A stretch of 64,000 nt of DNA from Gentiana macrophylla (taxonomy: Eukaryota > Streptophyta > Magnoliopsida > Gentianales > Gentianaceae), in contig CM047810.1 of the NCBI GenBank assembly GCA_026214975.1, positions 97,480,316 to 97,544,315 on the forward strand, given 5' to 3'. Shown one piece after another: positions 10,797-23,534 of the stretch. The translations under genes were made by a program, and so were the position numbers. Within the stretch, counting starts at the first letter, position 1. The number at the start of each line of letters is the position of its first letter. Under the pieces are notes generated by a model. That model worked only from the letters and a program-made list of their open reading frames with translations, was not told the origin of the DNA and did no database searches.

Positions 10797-11530
10797 GGGG
10801 GATTTGGGGAGAAATACAATGACATTTCATCAATTAAGCAGAAGGACGGATTTTTGAAACTTTTGCATAAATGAAAAAACTATTTATATATTTTTATTAA
10901 TTAGCAGCGGCTTTTAAAAAAAAAAAAACTCACTTCTCTACTCATCAATCTTTTTAAATACTCATATCTCTCAATGTAGAACTCCAAATTTGAAAATTCT
11001 TTCACCAAATTTTTTTCATGCTCTTTATTTAGAGACCACATTCAACATATTCCGACGTGATTTCAGAAAATCCGCTGTCGAAATTCACTATTATTCGATA
11101 TTCGCTGTCGAAATTCACCGATTTTCGAGATTCACTGGAGATATTCACTGAATGAATTTCAACAGTGAATCTCACAAAAAATGATGAAATTATACCGAAC
11201 CATGTCTCAAAACAAATAGCATCAAAAAATAAAAAATTTAGTGAAATTTTTATCTCGTTTGGATCTCTAGATCAAAAGATATTAGTGTTTAAAATATGGG
11301 AGAAAAAAGGAAAGAAAAAAAAAAATCCCAGGAAAAAAAAAATCCCCAGCGCCGATTTTTTTGTTTTTTGTTTTGCTTTGTCTTTTAGACTATAAAATAT
11401 AAAAGTTGTCATTCTCCCTATAAAAAAAGGGAGAAACGCATAAAAAGACAGTGTTATGATTTCAACTGGCATTAAGGACAATGATATTTCCATAAGGCAA
11501 TAAGGACAAAAAAAATTAACCGAATTAACC
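10797..11530. mobile_element. MULE-like nonautonomous element, boundaries uncertain
   Basis: It begins 'gggggatttggggagaaata' and shares 'atttcatcaattaag.agaaggac' and 'ttttgaaacttttgcataaa' with the nested MULE at 36739-37133. It also shares internal 'gaaattcac' and 'caccgattttcg' repeats and a 'cattctccctataaaa' right part. I could not find a clear target duplication here, so the ends are approximate. Confidence 0.5.
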
Positions 11531-12484
11531 ATTTTAACCTTCCCAAACAAAAACCAAACACAGACCGCATAGAGTTATACGTTTTTAGCTTCTTCACCGA
11601 AATCCCAAATCACACTTGGAAAACCTAAAAACCCAAGCGCTATTCGATCGGCTTCAAACACAACTGCAATTCAATCAAAATTCGTTCAACAAAGAGTGAA
11701 CCAGTTCGATCGGCTTTAACATCTAGCAGTTTTTTACGTTGTTAGATCTTTTGATTCTTGCAATTCGAAATTGGGTTCGAATTGGAAAAATCCTCACAAA
11801 TATCCGCTCGAAATCAGAGATCAATCAGAAAATGGGCACAATGTATAAAATCGAGAGTTTAATTGTTCTCCGTAACATGCATATGATTTGATTTTGTTTT
11901 TTTTCTTTTGATAAATCAATTTTTCATGCTTCGCTGGTTGAAATCTATCAAAGTAGTTGCCCTAATCTTCTTATTCACTTTTACTCTTTGATCACCGATA
12001 AATTGTCCTAGTTTTCAAAATGACTTATAGAGAACTTTGTTTATGATCTCCAACATTTTTCTATTTTTATTCATGGTCTGTTTTGTTGAACTCTTGAATT
12101 GATCTTTGTTAGACTTGTCGCCCAAATTATGTAGGACAAGCCTTTTTATAGCTAGACAAGCTTTTTCTATAGCTGGGTAGCCCTGTTGTGTGATTAGCGA
12201 AAAGCTCACTAGTTATTTTTCTTCTTTTCTCCTGTAATTTACCTAGGAAATGCTAGAACAGTTTTGTACTAACAATGCATAGTTTAGAGGCTTTAGTAGG
12301 ATGGTGGAAATGGTTTCATGCAATTTTGTATGTATCTTCGAATGAATTATTAATTAGCTCTTAATTAACAACACGTTTTCACTTCACAGCCCCATGTTTA
12401 ACTATAGAAGTTCACAATTATTGGGCGATTCAAATGATGGAATAAACTGGTTCACCCTGATTGGCTGAGTAAGCTGTTTCATTC
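11531..12484. other. No recognisable gene
   Basis: AT-rich sequence with short open frames only. No domain, LTR or terminal repeat was recognised. It is duplicated at about 52140-53078. Confidence 0.4.
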
Positions 12485-15400
12485 TTATGCACCGCATCCT
12501 TTTTTCATCAAAACCGGTCTCCAACATAATGTAGACGAATGCCACCAATCCCAACGATTCTTGACATTTTCCTTTGATTTCTGAGCTTTGGGTTTGTGAG
12601 CTTTCACATTGTTTCTAGAGTCGTCTTCTTCAACTACATGCGTGTTAGTACGATCCACAACAAGGGGACACGAAGTGTCCATAAAAGAACAAGATTCTAG
12701 TGTAGTGCATGGATATTTCAATGAAGTGCATATGTTGAAGACAACGCGCTCATCATTCACTCTCAAACTAAGCTCTCCCTTACAAACATCGATTATGGCT
12801 TCTCCCGTTGCTAAAAATGGTCTACCGAGGATAAAGGGTGTAGTGTACCCTTCTTCCATATCCATAACAAAAAATCAACGGGGAAGTAAAATTTATCGAC
12901 CTTCACTAGTACAACCTCAATGACTCCCTTTGGACGTTTTACGGATCTATCCGTAAGTTGTAGAGTCGTCTCCGTACGCTTGAGCTTGCATATGCCAAGT
13001 TTCATGAAATCATTGTAGGACATGAGGTTTATACTCGCACCGAGATCACATAGCACCTTCTTAAACAAAAAAAAAACCCTCAATCTCATATAGGATCGTA
13101 AAACTCCCGGGGTCTTTAAGCTTAGAAATGAGCTTATGTTGAAGCACGGCAGAACACTCCTCACTTAGACACACCGTCTCATACTCTTTCAACCGTTTCT
13201 TTTTAGACAGTATGTCCTTAAGAAACTTACCATACGCCAGCATATTCGTGAGTGCATCGATGAAAGGGATATTAATGGTTAAGTGCCGAAAAGTGTCAAG
13301 AAAACATGCATATTTCTTATCAACCTTCGTCTTTTTAATTTCCTCTCGAGGGGGATAGGGAAGTGACGCAAGATCAGTAATTTTAGGATTAGAAGTTATA
13401 CCTCACTTACCTTTGTCGTTTGGTGAAGTGGTAGAAGTCCTTCTCAAGAATTGAGCTGCCGGCGGACGCCATTCCTCATCAACGTGTGCCATTTTACTTG
13501 CTGAATTTTCAAAAAAATTCTCTTTAATATTGGCGTGCTCCGGGTAAGGGTCGGTGTGCGCCATTTTCTCTGTCAAAGTCTCTGTTTGCTTCTTTTTAAC
13601 ATTGGCCTGCGCCAACCCAGCATCAGTGGGTGCCAACCCAGCATCGGTGGGCACCAACCCAGCGTCGATGGGTGCCAATTTCACGTGATCATTAAACAAG
13701 GTTCTCAAATCACTAGATCTTGGATTCTTCAAAATTCTTGGAACCTTTATCCATTCTTCTTATTTCTCCACATCAACATATCCATCACTCCTCAAGAAAC
13801 AATCAACAATCTCTTCCTCTTCTTCACACCACACTTCCTCCTTCTCATCATTCAAATCTTATTCAACCTCATTGCTTCCCTCATTATGCCAATATGACCT
13901 TCCACTTCGAGTAATAATAGCATTGACTTCTCTCGTGTTTCTCTCGGTGTTGCTTGGTAATCCACCCGGGTCTACTACTATTTCGCTCACCTTCCCTACT
14001 CAAAATGTCTTCAATACCTCTCATTGATTCTTCCATATATCGTTCTAATTCTTGTATTTTGACCCACCATGGATGTTTTCAAATTGCCAACATCTTGGGA
14101 CATCACGCTAATAGAACTCATCATTGTTTGCATATTAACGGCTTGAGTAGCAACTACACCCATCAAGTTTTCCATCAAATTTTTCCATTGAGAAACATCT
14201 TCCGTTGATTGAGAACTTTGTTGAACGGGGGCATGTTGATTAGGAACTTGTTGGTAAAAAGGATGTGGTGGTGGTTGTTGGTAAGAGGGATTTCCTTGGT
14301 ATTCACCTTGTTGTTTCACATTGGCGTTGATGGATGCCTTTTGTTGTTGTTCAATAGATGGTCCGGGTCCATGATCTGTTGAATTATCAGACCAATGGAA
14401 AGTGAGATGATCTCTCATGATATTGTTGTATGCGTTGTTGTAAGCATTGTTGAGCTTCCGGTGTTGTTGTATAAAGCTCACTTCTTTCTTTGAATATTCA
14501 CCAGGTATCACTATTCCCAACGGTACCTTATCATTCTTCATGCTTTCATAAGCCTCATCAATAATATTTCCACTCCCCGAAATCTTTCTAGCTTGAATTT
14601 CATCAACTTTCTTACTAAAGGATGCCAATTGTGCTAACACTTCCGTTTGAATGGAAGATTCTCCCACAAAAGCAACTTTCCTTGTACTTGTACCAGTTTC
14701 CCACATTCGGTTATTCTTCAAAATTTTCTCAATAGCATCATAAACATCTTGTGCCACACTCATCATCAAGGAACCATTACATACTTGATCAACTTCCGCA
14801 CATGACTCTTTCCTTAGCCTTCGACAAAAGAATTGGATTTGCATATCCAAGGAATAACCATGATCGGGACATGCCCTCAACAACCTCTTAAACTTGCCCA
14901 AACAACACCACGTGATTCATTGTCTCATTGCCCAAAGTTAGCAATTTCAACCTTCAATTCCAAATTTCGGCCCGGAGTAAAATATTGCTTCAAGAACTCA
15001 TTTTGGATATCATCTCAACTTGTTAAAGAATGACGAGGTATAGACATAAACCATTCTTTAGCTACCGACCAAAGAGAACGGAAACAATGACATTCTAGTC
15101 AAATCTCTATGAATACTATGGTTCTTGGCCGTATTGCATAATTCCTCAAATTGATAAAGATGTCGATGTGGATCTTCATCATCATCACCATGAAATTGAG
15201 CTCTTGCCACAACCAATCCAAAAAGATGAGATTTAACCTCAAAGGTATTTGCACCAACATGGGGTAGAAGTATTGGGTTATTAGTTGCATTTCTTCTCAT
15301 GGTTTGATCACAAATATGTCTTGTATTTGAAGGGTTGTTGTTGTTCCGGTTATTTTGGTTCTAGTTTTGGTTGTTGTTGCGGTTTTGGTTGTTGAATGGT

Positions 15401-15702
15401 GGAAGTGGTGGATTTGGTGGTGGTAGATTGTTGTTGTGCGGTGGGTTAAGATTTGGATTTTGAGAGATTAAGTTTTTTTCAACTTGGGCATTATTTTCTT
15501 GTTCTTGTCCGCCTTGAGCATTCAAAAGATTCTCATCCATTTCTTCTTCTTGATAGGATGATGCTTGTGAATATTCTTCACCAAGTTCCAAACTACGTCG
15601 AGCTTGACTACATTTCTTCTCCTTAACCGAATCCCTAAGATACATGTTGATATCCGGAACAATGGGAGTGTCGGGTGCCTTTCCTCGACAAGAACGGTTC
15701 AT
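12485..15702 (-). pseudogene. Athila-type Ty3/gypsy gag-protease remnant lacking RT, RNase H and integrase
   Basis: Read on the minus strand from 15702. First comes a gag N-terminus ('MNRSCRGKAPDTPIVPDINM') with a long Asn/Pro-rich stretch. Capsid-like sequence follows in another frame ('FQFEEL'-type, seen as 'HRHLYQFEELCNTAKN') and in the large frame 14901-14011 ('RLRKESCAEVDQVCNGSLM', then a Gln-rich tail). The protease region (13164-12485, two overlapping frames) has 'CDLGASINLMS', 'LQLTDRSVKRPKGVIEVVLV', 'KVDKFYFPVDF' and 'ILGRPFLATGEAIIDV', the hallmark of Athila-like elements. Stops and frameshifts break it. After the protease the frame ends at 12485 with no polymerase sequence. This is either a deletion derivative or a gag-protease nonautonomous element. 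Confidence 0.85.
13610..13680 (-). repeat. 27-bp coding tandem repeat in the gag-protease linker
   Basis: 'gggtgccaacccagcatc' and close variants repeat about three and a half times at 27-bp spacing. On the minus strand they encode (A/V)P(T/I)DAGL repeats. The 'GTGCGCCA'-like words here resemble the palindromes in the same element's LTR. Confidence 0.8.
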
Positions 15703-15858
15703 CCACTACAAGAGAGAAACAACAGGAACACAATCAAATAACACTTGGTAACTTACCAAAGAGGTAAGCACCAAAGAAACAAAACAGAAAAGTGATTAGA
15801 AAAAGATTGACTTATTCTCAAGAATCTTAAGCTAGTATAGGTATCAACCATTACACAA

Positions 15859-15876
15859 TCCCCGGCAACGGCGCCA
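15859..15876 (-). promoter_or_regulatory. Primer-binding site for tRNA-Asp
   Basis: The plus strand reads TCCCCGGCAACGGCGCCA, identical to the 3' end (with CCA) of plant tRNA-Asp(GUC) as I know it, so the minus-strand element carries its complement. It lies 6 bp inside the putative LTR end, as expected for a reverse-transcription primer site, and tRNA-Asp fits an Athila-type element. Confidence 0.85.
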
Positions 15877-16411
15877 AAAACTTGATCAAAATTTTCTAGG
15901 TGTCCAATCTCACCGGCAGTGTACCGCGACAATTGTAGTTTGGTAAGTGGTCAAGATCGTATCCCACAGGTATTGTGAGGTCAAACACCGAAAAGCTATG
16001 CTTATCTTGATCTAAGTCTCAATTTAACAAGAATGTAAATATTCTAAGGATCAAGTACACTAAAAACGGGTAAACAAATGATAAAAAGCCTAGCCAAGAC
16101 AATGCAATGATCAAGTATATCTCTACTAAAATCATGGGAATGAACAACCTACCAACCTTCCAATGGTGTTCAAGTGTGTGTTATCGGTGCATTCCTAAGC
16201 AAGTAGCTTCCCCTCATACGAGTGAATGAAACTACTCTATGTCTTCTCATTGGTCTAAGTGTCCTAGACCTAATGATTCAACATGATACGAACTTGAATG
16301 CAATGACAATGTCAATACTCCCCGGATAAGAAATCGAGTTCCACTTAAGGTCGATTTTACCTTCCGGTTCTCCTATCCTCTCTCCCACACCAAGCATATC
16401 CTTTCGGTCTC

Positions 16412-16417
<6 letters not shown>

Positions 16418-16452
<35 letters not shown>
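16418..16452. repeat. (GT)n microsatellite in the gypsy LTR
   Basis: About 17 GT units; shared with copy B (about 56997-57032), where the run is interrupted. Confidence 0.95.
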
Positions 16453-16456
<4 letters not shown>

Positions 16457-17003
16457 AAAGTTCTAGGTGATCAATCCAACACAAACAAGCAATACAATGC
16501 AAATAGGAGAAGATAACAACGACCCATGAAGCTATGAAATGCAAACTAACATTCTCAATCAACCAATAGAGATTAAACTATCACAACTACATAATCTTGT
16601 CTAGTGTAGAACTAGCCACTCATGGATATGAGCTCCAACATGTCAAAGCTAGAGTTCATATCAATGAGAACATTAAAATCAAAGTAAAGGCTAAGAATTT
16701 ACCAACTAGAAGCTATAAACTTGTAGAAGGAAACTTCATTCAACTACAAGAAACTTCAATGGAGTTTGCACACCAAAAGTGATAAACTTGATCCAACAAA
16801 AGTGATTCTAGTAATCCAACTAAGAATTCTTAGTGTTTACAATGATATTTAAAAGCTAAAATCCATGAAATTTTCGGCTAAAAGAGCCCCCTTAGGGTTT
16901 TTGGTGCCACCAAGAGTAGAGAAGAAGGATGGGGAAGATGAAGTTGTTGAAAATAGATCTAAAAAGGAGTTTATATGATGAAAATCTGCTTTCTGCGACG
17001 TTT

Positions 17004-17082
17004 GGCGTGCGCCATTATAGGTTCGGCGTGCGCCAATTGTGAAGAGAAACTCTATAGCTACAGTGACGTTTTGGCGTGCGCC
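17004..17082. repeat. Three GGCG-TG-CGCC palindromes in the gypsy LTR
   Basis: GGCGTGCGCC occurs at 17004, 17025 and 17073, twice as TTGGCGTGCGCCA or a near match. The arms are complementary around a TG centre. They are conserved in copy B. Confidence 0.9.
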
Positions 17083-17440
17083 ACCTGTTCATATCAGTTC
17101 AGTTAAATCGCCATAACTTGAGTTGTAGAGCTCCGATTGATACGATTCAAGATGCGTTGGAAATCTCGTTGATTGATCTACAACTCTCATGAAGAAGTCT
17201 TCTTCAGAAAATGCCGTTAAGTGGGATCAAATGTCCGTTAAATATGTGCTACGGTAGAAATACAAAAGACAAATGATCCGTTTGAGTCCGATAGCTTCCG
17301 GCATACTCTTCTAGCCCTCAAAAGACGTGTCTATGCTCAACACGTGTCGTCATTCGGTGTCTTGGTCAACCTATAATCCTGTAATAAATCACCAAAATAC
17401 CAAGCGTAAACCCTAAATGACGCTCTGGTTACTATAACCA

Positions 17441-18639
17441 GTACAAACCTATCAAAATATGATATTTTATATAATAATTACTATCTACATATTTGGATGA
17501 AACTGATTGATACGAAAACATCAATAAACGCATGAGAAATTGGGATAAAACATCGTGAAATATATCATCTAGTTGACTTTCATCAATTACGCACGTGGGC
17601 TATTTACCGGGGGTAGCTCCGGCTGACCTGCGTCGAGCCCCCGAGGCCGTTATGGCCCGAACTACGTTGTCTCTACTCCGTTGCCCCCTGACCGACCTGC
17701 GGTGGACTGAGAAGCGAGTCAAACCGATCTCCTACATGGGGTTTGGATCTGCCCTTAGGCCTAAAGTGGGGCTCATGGCTATTAATGTGTACATTTTCTC
17801 TGTCTTCATTTATTCGCTTTGATTAACGCTGGCGATTACACGTGGTGAGTGGCAATCAGACCTCCGTCACCCCAATATAATTATTGTTAAGTTTAGAGAG
17901 TTTTTGATATTCATAAAGAAAAAATTGAACATAATAAATTCGAAATATAACATATTGTAAAAGACAATAATTACAAGAATTAAAAATTATGAATTATATT
18001 TGTATATAATACGTATAAAAACATAAACTTGACCGATAATGAGAAACAAACGTACTGCAAATATATGATGTAATATTATTAAATTACTTCGGTCAGGAAA
18101 AGTTTTGTAACACTGGTTGATTTGAGGATGAGAATTCAAATCTTGTTTGATGTGAGAAAGTGCAATAACCCATACTATGAGGTCATTATCAATCTCCGGT
18201 GAAAAAGGAAACATTTTTTAGTACCGCAAAAGCGAACATGAAAGTGCAGTCTCACCACTATGGCTTCTTCACATGGATTCAGCCGGTGGTCCCTGAATGC
18301 TACACATCTTAACACAATAGTGTGTATATGCCTACGTGCGTGCATATATAGAGAGAAAGATATGGAGATCATTGATGATAGGTGAGACTCGTATCAAATC
18401 AATCTATCCAATAATGGTCGGATAATAATCAAAATAGATTTTATAGCGCAACCGTCGTAGAAAAGTTGTATCAGGTGGCATGTTTTTATATTTACTCTTT
18501 CATATATTACATTTTCATCGTGTATGAAGTTAAAAATAAATGGTTGTAATTTATGCAACTTGATACAACCTTCATACAACGGTTGTATTGTAAAATTTGA
18601 TCAGAACGCTCTGCTCCCTGAATAATCGAGTCCTTATCC
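17441..18639. other. Unassigned intergenic sequence with a GC-rich island
   Basis: About 17595-17770 is markedly GC-rich ('cgtcgagcccccgaggccgt') compared with its surroundings; the rest is AT-rich. No gene, LTR end or RNA gene was recognised. Confidence 0.4.
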
Positions 18640-20826
18640 TAGTGGTGAACGCGTTCGCACTTATAATATAAAATAAATTTCACATTATACGTAAGCCTCT
18701 ACTACGTCGTATCGAGTTAAGCAAAAACGGAAGCAAAAGACTCGGGTATATATTTTTTTTCAACAACCAAGAATAAAAACATTCATCTAAAGATAGAAAT
18801 GTAACTTATTACAATGAAATCCAAAACTTACGACATACGAAAAACCTCCAAAAGAAATAAATAAAAGAAATTACAATGTCTCAAACGGAAAAACGCATCG
18901 TATTCCAAATCAACTGAAACGACTAGTTTAATACGTCGTATGAAAATTAAATGAAAGTAAAGCTTTAACGTCATCGTCATCAAACGTCGTCTTCGAATTC
19001 GTCATCGAATTCTGGATCAACTTGTTCATCTTCTTATCCCCAAACACATAAACATGCATTTGAGGTAAGTACAAGGTACTTAATAAAATATAGAAGCTAT
19101 GATTTAATTACAAATTATAGCATAAGATTCATAATTATTAAATTATCTTTATATGACCGACTCAGTCTAGGGTTCATTACATTCTCATCAACATGTTATG
19201 ACTATACGTTTCTAACTTAACTTACATATGTTACATCCGCATTCAAGGGTATTCGCATGGTAAATATCCGCCATGAGATATCGTATGCAACATATTAGTC
19301 GATCACACCAATAGCCACGGGCTAGTCCCGTTGGTGTACACGTTCGGCGAAGTCTCTCCGTACTTGGGGTCTAGGATCCTACGGAGTTATACACTTTCTC
19401 TGAACGCCCACACATCGCGATATGGTATGGTGCCTATCCAAGAATGGCATGATGTTTAGTCTTTTACTACACAAGTATGTATTTCATTAATTGTTAACTA
19501 GCTACCTAAGTGTTATCAAGGCAAACCTCACCTTAAAAGCTCTACTCCCTCACTTAGACAGTTAGACACTACAACATATCACATACACATACATTGATAA
19601 TTGCTAACTCATCAAAGCACAAGCCTGTCAAGCACTCCGACGGTCCCGAACTTCAACTCTTAGAAAGAATCCATTCGGTGCCGGAACAAAACGCAACTAA
19701 AACTCAATCAAGGCTTGTTCATGTTCATTTAATGTTATTAGATCAAGAAACAACATTTAAAACTGAACTCGGGGCTTAAAACAACATTGTTCCCAAAACA
19801 GGGGTGAATGTGTGTGCATCTTAGTGAATGTGTGCACATTGAGCAACTAGAAACATTCAAGATGCTCTTGTTTGACCAATGCGTGCGCATTGCTTACCTA
19901 ATGCGTGGGCATTAGCTCCCATTATCATTTTTCCCACTTTCTGACCCTCAATGCGTGCGCATTCTAACCTGTGCGTGCGCATTGAGCATCCTATACCAAA
20001 ACCCGACTTTCTGTTTCATCAATGCGTGCGCATTGCTAGCCAATGCGTGCGAATTGAACGCATAAAAGCCCTAACTCGATTTTCTGCACTTTTACGATTC
20101 CTACCCAATTCCAAACATGTTTAATATCGAAAATACTCAGAAAATAGCAGAAAACTCAACCTTTACAAACCAATTCATCCCATACTCCTTTAACAACAAT
20201 TAGACATGATTTCTATCAACTAAACATATGAAATCATCAACCTTAACCCTATAAACCATAATTAAATCGTAGGAAGAGCCTCTTACTTGTGTGCAATAAA
20301 ATCCAAATCCAAAAGCTATGAAAAATCTGCAACAAACTCGATCCTTTTTCATAGAAAAACCTATGTGATCAATCTAAACTTAGATTAGATTCGATCACAC
20401 GCTTCTATAACAACAATCCTACGAATTTATGAGTTTAAATCCATCAAACTCATTCAAGAACACATTTAGGGCTCGAAATTCATACCTTCAAAAACTCTAA
20501 AGTTTTTGGTGTCGAAACGACGCCCTCTTCACGACGATTCCAAATCTCTACTCGAATCTGAAATCGGTCAAGAATCAACTTAGAATTCTGAATAAATTTC
20601 TTAGCCCTTTTTCTTTTGCTCCCAAGCGTTTTTGCAGAGAACGTAAAACCAATTCTGATTTTGCTAATAGATTAAAAGAGTTTTGGGATTTATTTTTTGC
20701 TTAAAAAACAAATCCCAAAATAATAATTGCTTATTATTTCCTTGATTAATCCTTATGTGGTCGAGTCTAATTTTCCAAATATATAAATATATACACACAC
20801 ATACTTAAATCCACAAAATAAATGAA
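18640..20826. mobile_element. Probable LTR or untranslated region of another gypsy element
   Basis: The stretch lacks coding potential. It has a block with 'ccacgggctagtcccgt', 'gttcggcgaagtctctccgt' and a palindrome array (19877-20056) of a kind common in plant gypsy LTRs. No LTR terminus or coding domain was identified, so both family and orientation remain open. Confidence 0.35.
19877..20056. repeat. Array of about six AATGCG-TG-CGCATT palindromes
   Basis: CAATGCGTGCGCATTG is at 19877-19892. Close copies lie near 19900 (AATGCGTGGGCATT), 19950, 19971, 20021 and 20042. Spacing is irregular (20-50 bp), so this is dispersed rather than tandem. The arms are complementary around TG. Copy B (about 60440-60640) is degraded. 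Confidence 0.85.
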
Positions 20827-21177
20827 TATAATATTGGGTTAATTACTTAAAAGTATAGTTTTTTATACTTATTAGCCCCATAAGGACATAAAGGAATCTG
20901 TTGGACTTATAAGGACATAATATATATACATGGACCAAAATACCCCTATTCTACTAAATTACCCTCAAAATCACCTGCCTAATTTTCTCAATATATTAAG
21001 AAGATGGGATTACGAGTACAAAGACGATTTCGATCAAACCATTTGACGATGATCACGTAGGCAAAGAGAAATCGCCGAGTTCAATTCCTTCTCAAATATC
21101 GAAGATTCCGAGTCGATTAAGGACTCACATCAAGATTTTCCAGCTTTCACTTCGCCGTCCATCCCCGATACCCATCC

Positions 21178-21408
21178 ATGTGCTCGGTCCACGGCTCAGC
21201 GGTGGTATTTACTCAAAATCACAATATATTGGTCGTTGGAGTGGGAATCATAATCAACTCAGTAGTGGATTCTATGAAACAGAGCACGCTTATCGGTGAA
21301 TTAAACAGAGCCTTTTACGCTGAGATAGAACCATACAAGATCGGGCTTCTTGAAGGTTTCAGATCTTCATACTATATACCGGAGCAATCGTGGAATCCAA
21401 ATGGGCAT
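21178..21408 (+). pseudogene. Exon-like fragment inside the Mutator-like element
   Basis: An open frame from ATG ('MCSVHGSAVVFTQNHNILVV' at its start) runs to a consensus splice donor, GTAAGT, at 21409. I do not recognise the protein. An open exon-like stretch ending at a good donor inside a nonautonomous MULE suggests a captured host gene fragment (Pack-MULE), but this is inference. Confidence 0.4.
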
Positions 21409-22403
21409 GTAAGTTGTTGGTAATAGTCCTTCAAATATTTAATCGCCTCGTTGTTTTTATGCTAATATGCTTTATTGTGTTGTTTAAAAGTTTTGAACTT
21501 TTTGGCATGTTATGAATTAATGTGCCTTTGATCGGATTAACTCGCATTTGGATGAATTGTAGGGAATTACGGGATCTTTTGATATTCATGTTTGCTTTCA
21601 TTTATTTATTGTTTGATACTCAACAAAGTGTCATATTTAGGCATTATCACTTGCGTCAACATTTATATTTTGCGAGTTTTAGCATTTATGCTTTAAAACA
21701 TCAATGAATTTGAGCAGAATTCATAGATCCTCTGTTTGTAAACCTCCTAATTCTTCCAATCTATTTTTATGCGATTGGTGGTTTTTGAGATACCTTATGA
21801 CCATTATGTTAGACTATAAGGAGCGAGAATAGGAGGAAGAAAGGGGTGCGCCTAGGGGCTTGAATGAATTCACCATTTAATGTTTGAAGGGCTAAAGCAT
21901 CATGTATTGGTCGATCCGGTGATATATATCACAGATTGCTCCCAAAATTTATGATATTTAAGTCATATGTGGAAAGGGATCAAAAGAGAAAAATTTGATT
22001 GGCAGCATTGAAATGCCAAAAGCCCTGAACATGTACTCTAGACATCATATTTAAGAATCCGTTCAATTTTGTATTTACAGGTGAAATGTTGTTCCTCTCG
22101 AGTTTTGTAGTGGTGCATGAAACAGTAACACTTGCATTGCTTCCTTGCTGGTTTTTCAGTTGTTAACGTTAAAATGTGACAATGCTTGACAATTTTTCAG
22201 TTGGGCTGTTAAAGATCTTGCTTTATTGTTTTCAATCCTTTTTAGAATAAGCCAAATTGATATTCCATTCCTCCGCTGCCAAACAAGTCAAATTGATATA
22301 ATGTAATGAAAAAGCATTTCATTTCATTCCATTACCGCAATCCAAACATGCCATTAGAGAGTTTCTCCGTTGCCAAACAAGCCAAATTGATATAATTAAT
22401 GAA

Positions 22404-23534
22404 GTGACATTGATGTCACTGCGGATATCATCGCATACATTAGACAACTAATGAAGTGACATTGATGTCACCGCGATATGTCATCGCGCATACATTAGAC
22501 AATTAATGAAGTGACATTGATGTCACTACATAAATCGATACAATAAGACGTCATCGAATAAATCGATACAATAAGACATCATTGCGGTGTCTCGCGCAAT
22601 GCGGTGTTACTTCATCGCGTGTGTCTCTGATCGGGGTGTCTCAGATCGGGGTGGTCATCGATCGCGGTGTCACTTCATCATCAGCGGTGTCTCTGCATCG
22701 CGATGTCTCTCGTGATTGCGGTGTCTCTTATCGTGGTGTCACTTCATCGCGGTGTCTCGCAATGCGGTGTCACTTCATTCATGGTGTCTTTGCATCGGCG
22801 TTATCACTTCATCATCGGTGTCTGCGATCGTCAAATGTTATAACATTTGACGATGTCTTTGCAATCGCGGCATCTATGCATTGCGGTGTCACTTCATCGT
22901 AGTGTCTCGTAATGCGGTGTCACTTCATCGCGGTGTCTTTGCATCGCGTTGTCTCTTATTTGCGGTGTCTCTTATTTGCGATGTCTCGATCGTCAAATGT
23001 TATAACATCGTGATGTCTCGCATCGGGGGTGGTCATCGTGATCGCGGTGTCTCTGCATCTGGGTTGGTCACTGCATCGTGGTGTCTCTCGCGATCGGAGG
23101 TGGTCATCAGATCGAGGTGATCAATGGATCTGGCGTGGCCAATGCATCGTGGTGTCACTTCGTTGGGCGTCTCTCGCGATAAGCGGGTGGTCACTACGCT
23201 ACGTCAGATCACTTCATCGAGGTGTCTCTCGCACGCGGCGTCTCTCGCATCACAGTTGTTCTACATCGGGGTGGTCACCGATTGCGTTGTCTCGCATCGC
23301 GGTGTCACTTCATTGTGCTCCGCGTCACGGTGTCGCTTCATCGCCGTGTCTCTACATCGTGGTGTCACTTCATCGCGGTGTCTCTTTATAGCGATGGTCA
23401 TCGCGACGGGCGTGCGGTGGTCAATGCATCGGGATGGTCATTGCATCGAGGTGGTCATTGCATCGGGGTGGTTAATGCGTCGCGGTGGTCAATGTATCGG
23501 GGTGGTCGTTGTATCGCGATGGTCAATACATCGT
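22404..23534. repeat. Minisatellite of the Mutator-like element
   Basis: It starts with three copies of the inverted repeat GTGACAT-TG-ATGTCAC (22404, 22456, 22511), spaced 52 and 55 bp. It then becomes a degenerate array of 'cggtgtcacttcatcg', 'cggtgtctctgcatcg' and 'ggtggtcaatgcatcg' units. Composition and units match the array at 9273-10307. The open frames within are repeat by-products. Confidence 0.9.

Larger units (their letters stand above)
15883..17440 (-). mobile_element. 5' LTR of the minus-strand gypsy element
   Basis: On the plus strand it begins TGATCAAAA just outside the primer-binding site and is taken to end near 'actataacca' (17440), where TG/CA termini fit. The distal boundary is an estimate, because no second LTR occurs in copy A. 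It contains a (GT)n tract at 16418-16452 and three GGCG-TG-CGCC palindromes. Confidence 0.6.

Noticed and set aside
13535..13914. Plus-strand frames of 64-120 codons
   Set aside because: Antisense to the gypsy gag-protease coding region.
15859..15876. tRNA-Asp gene
   Set aside because: Only the 3' acceptor end matches; no cloverleaf precedes it. It is the complement of a retrotransposon primer-binding site.
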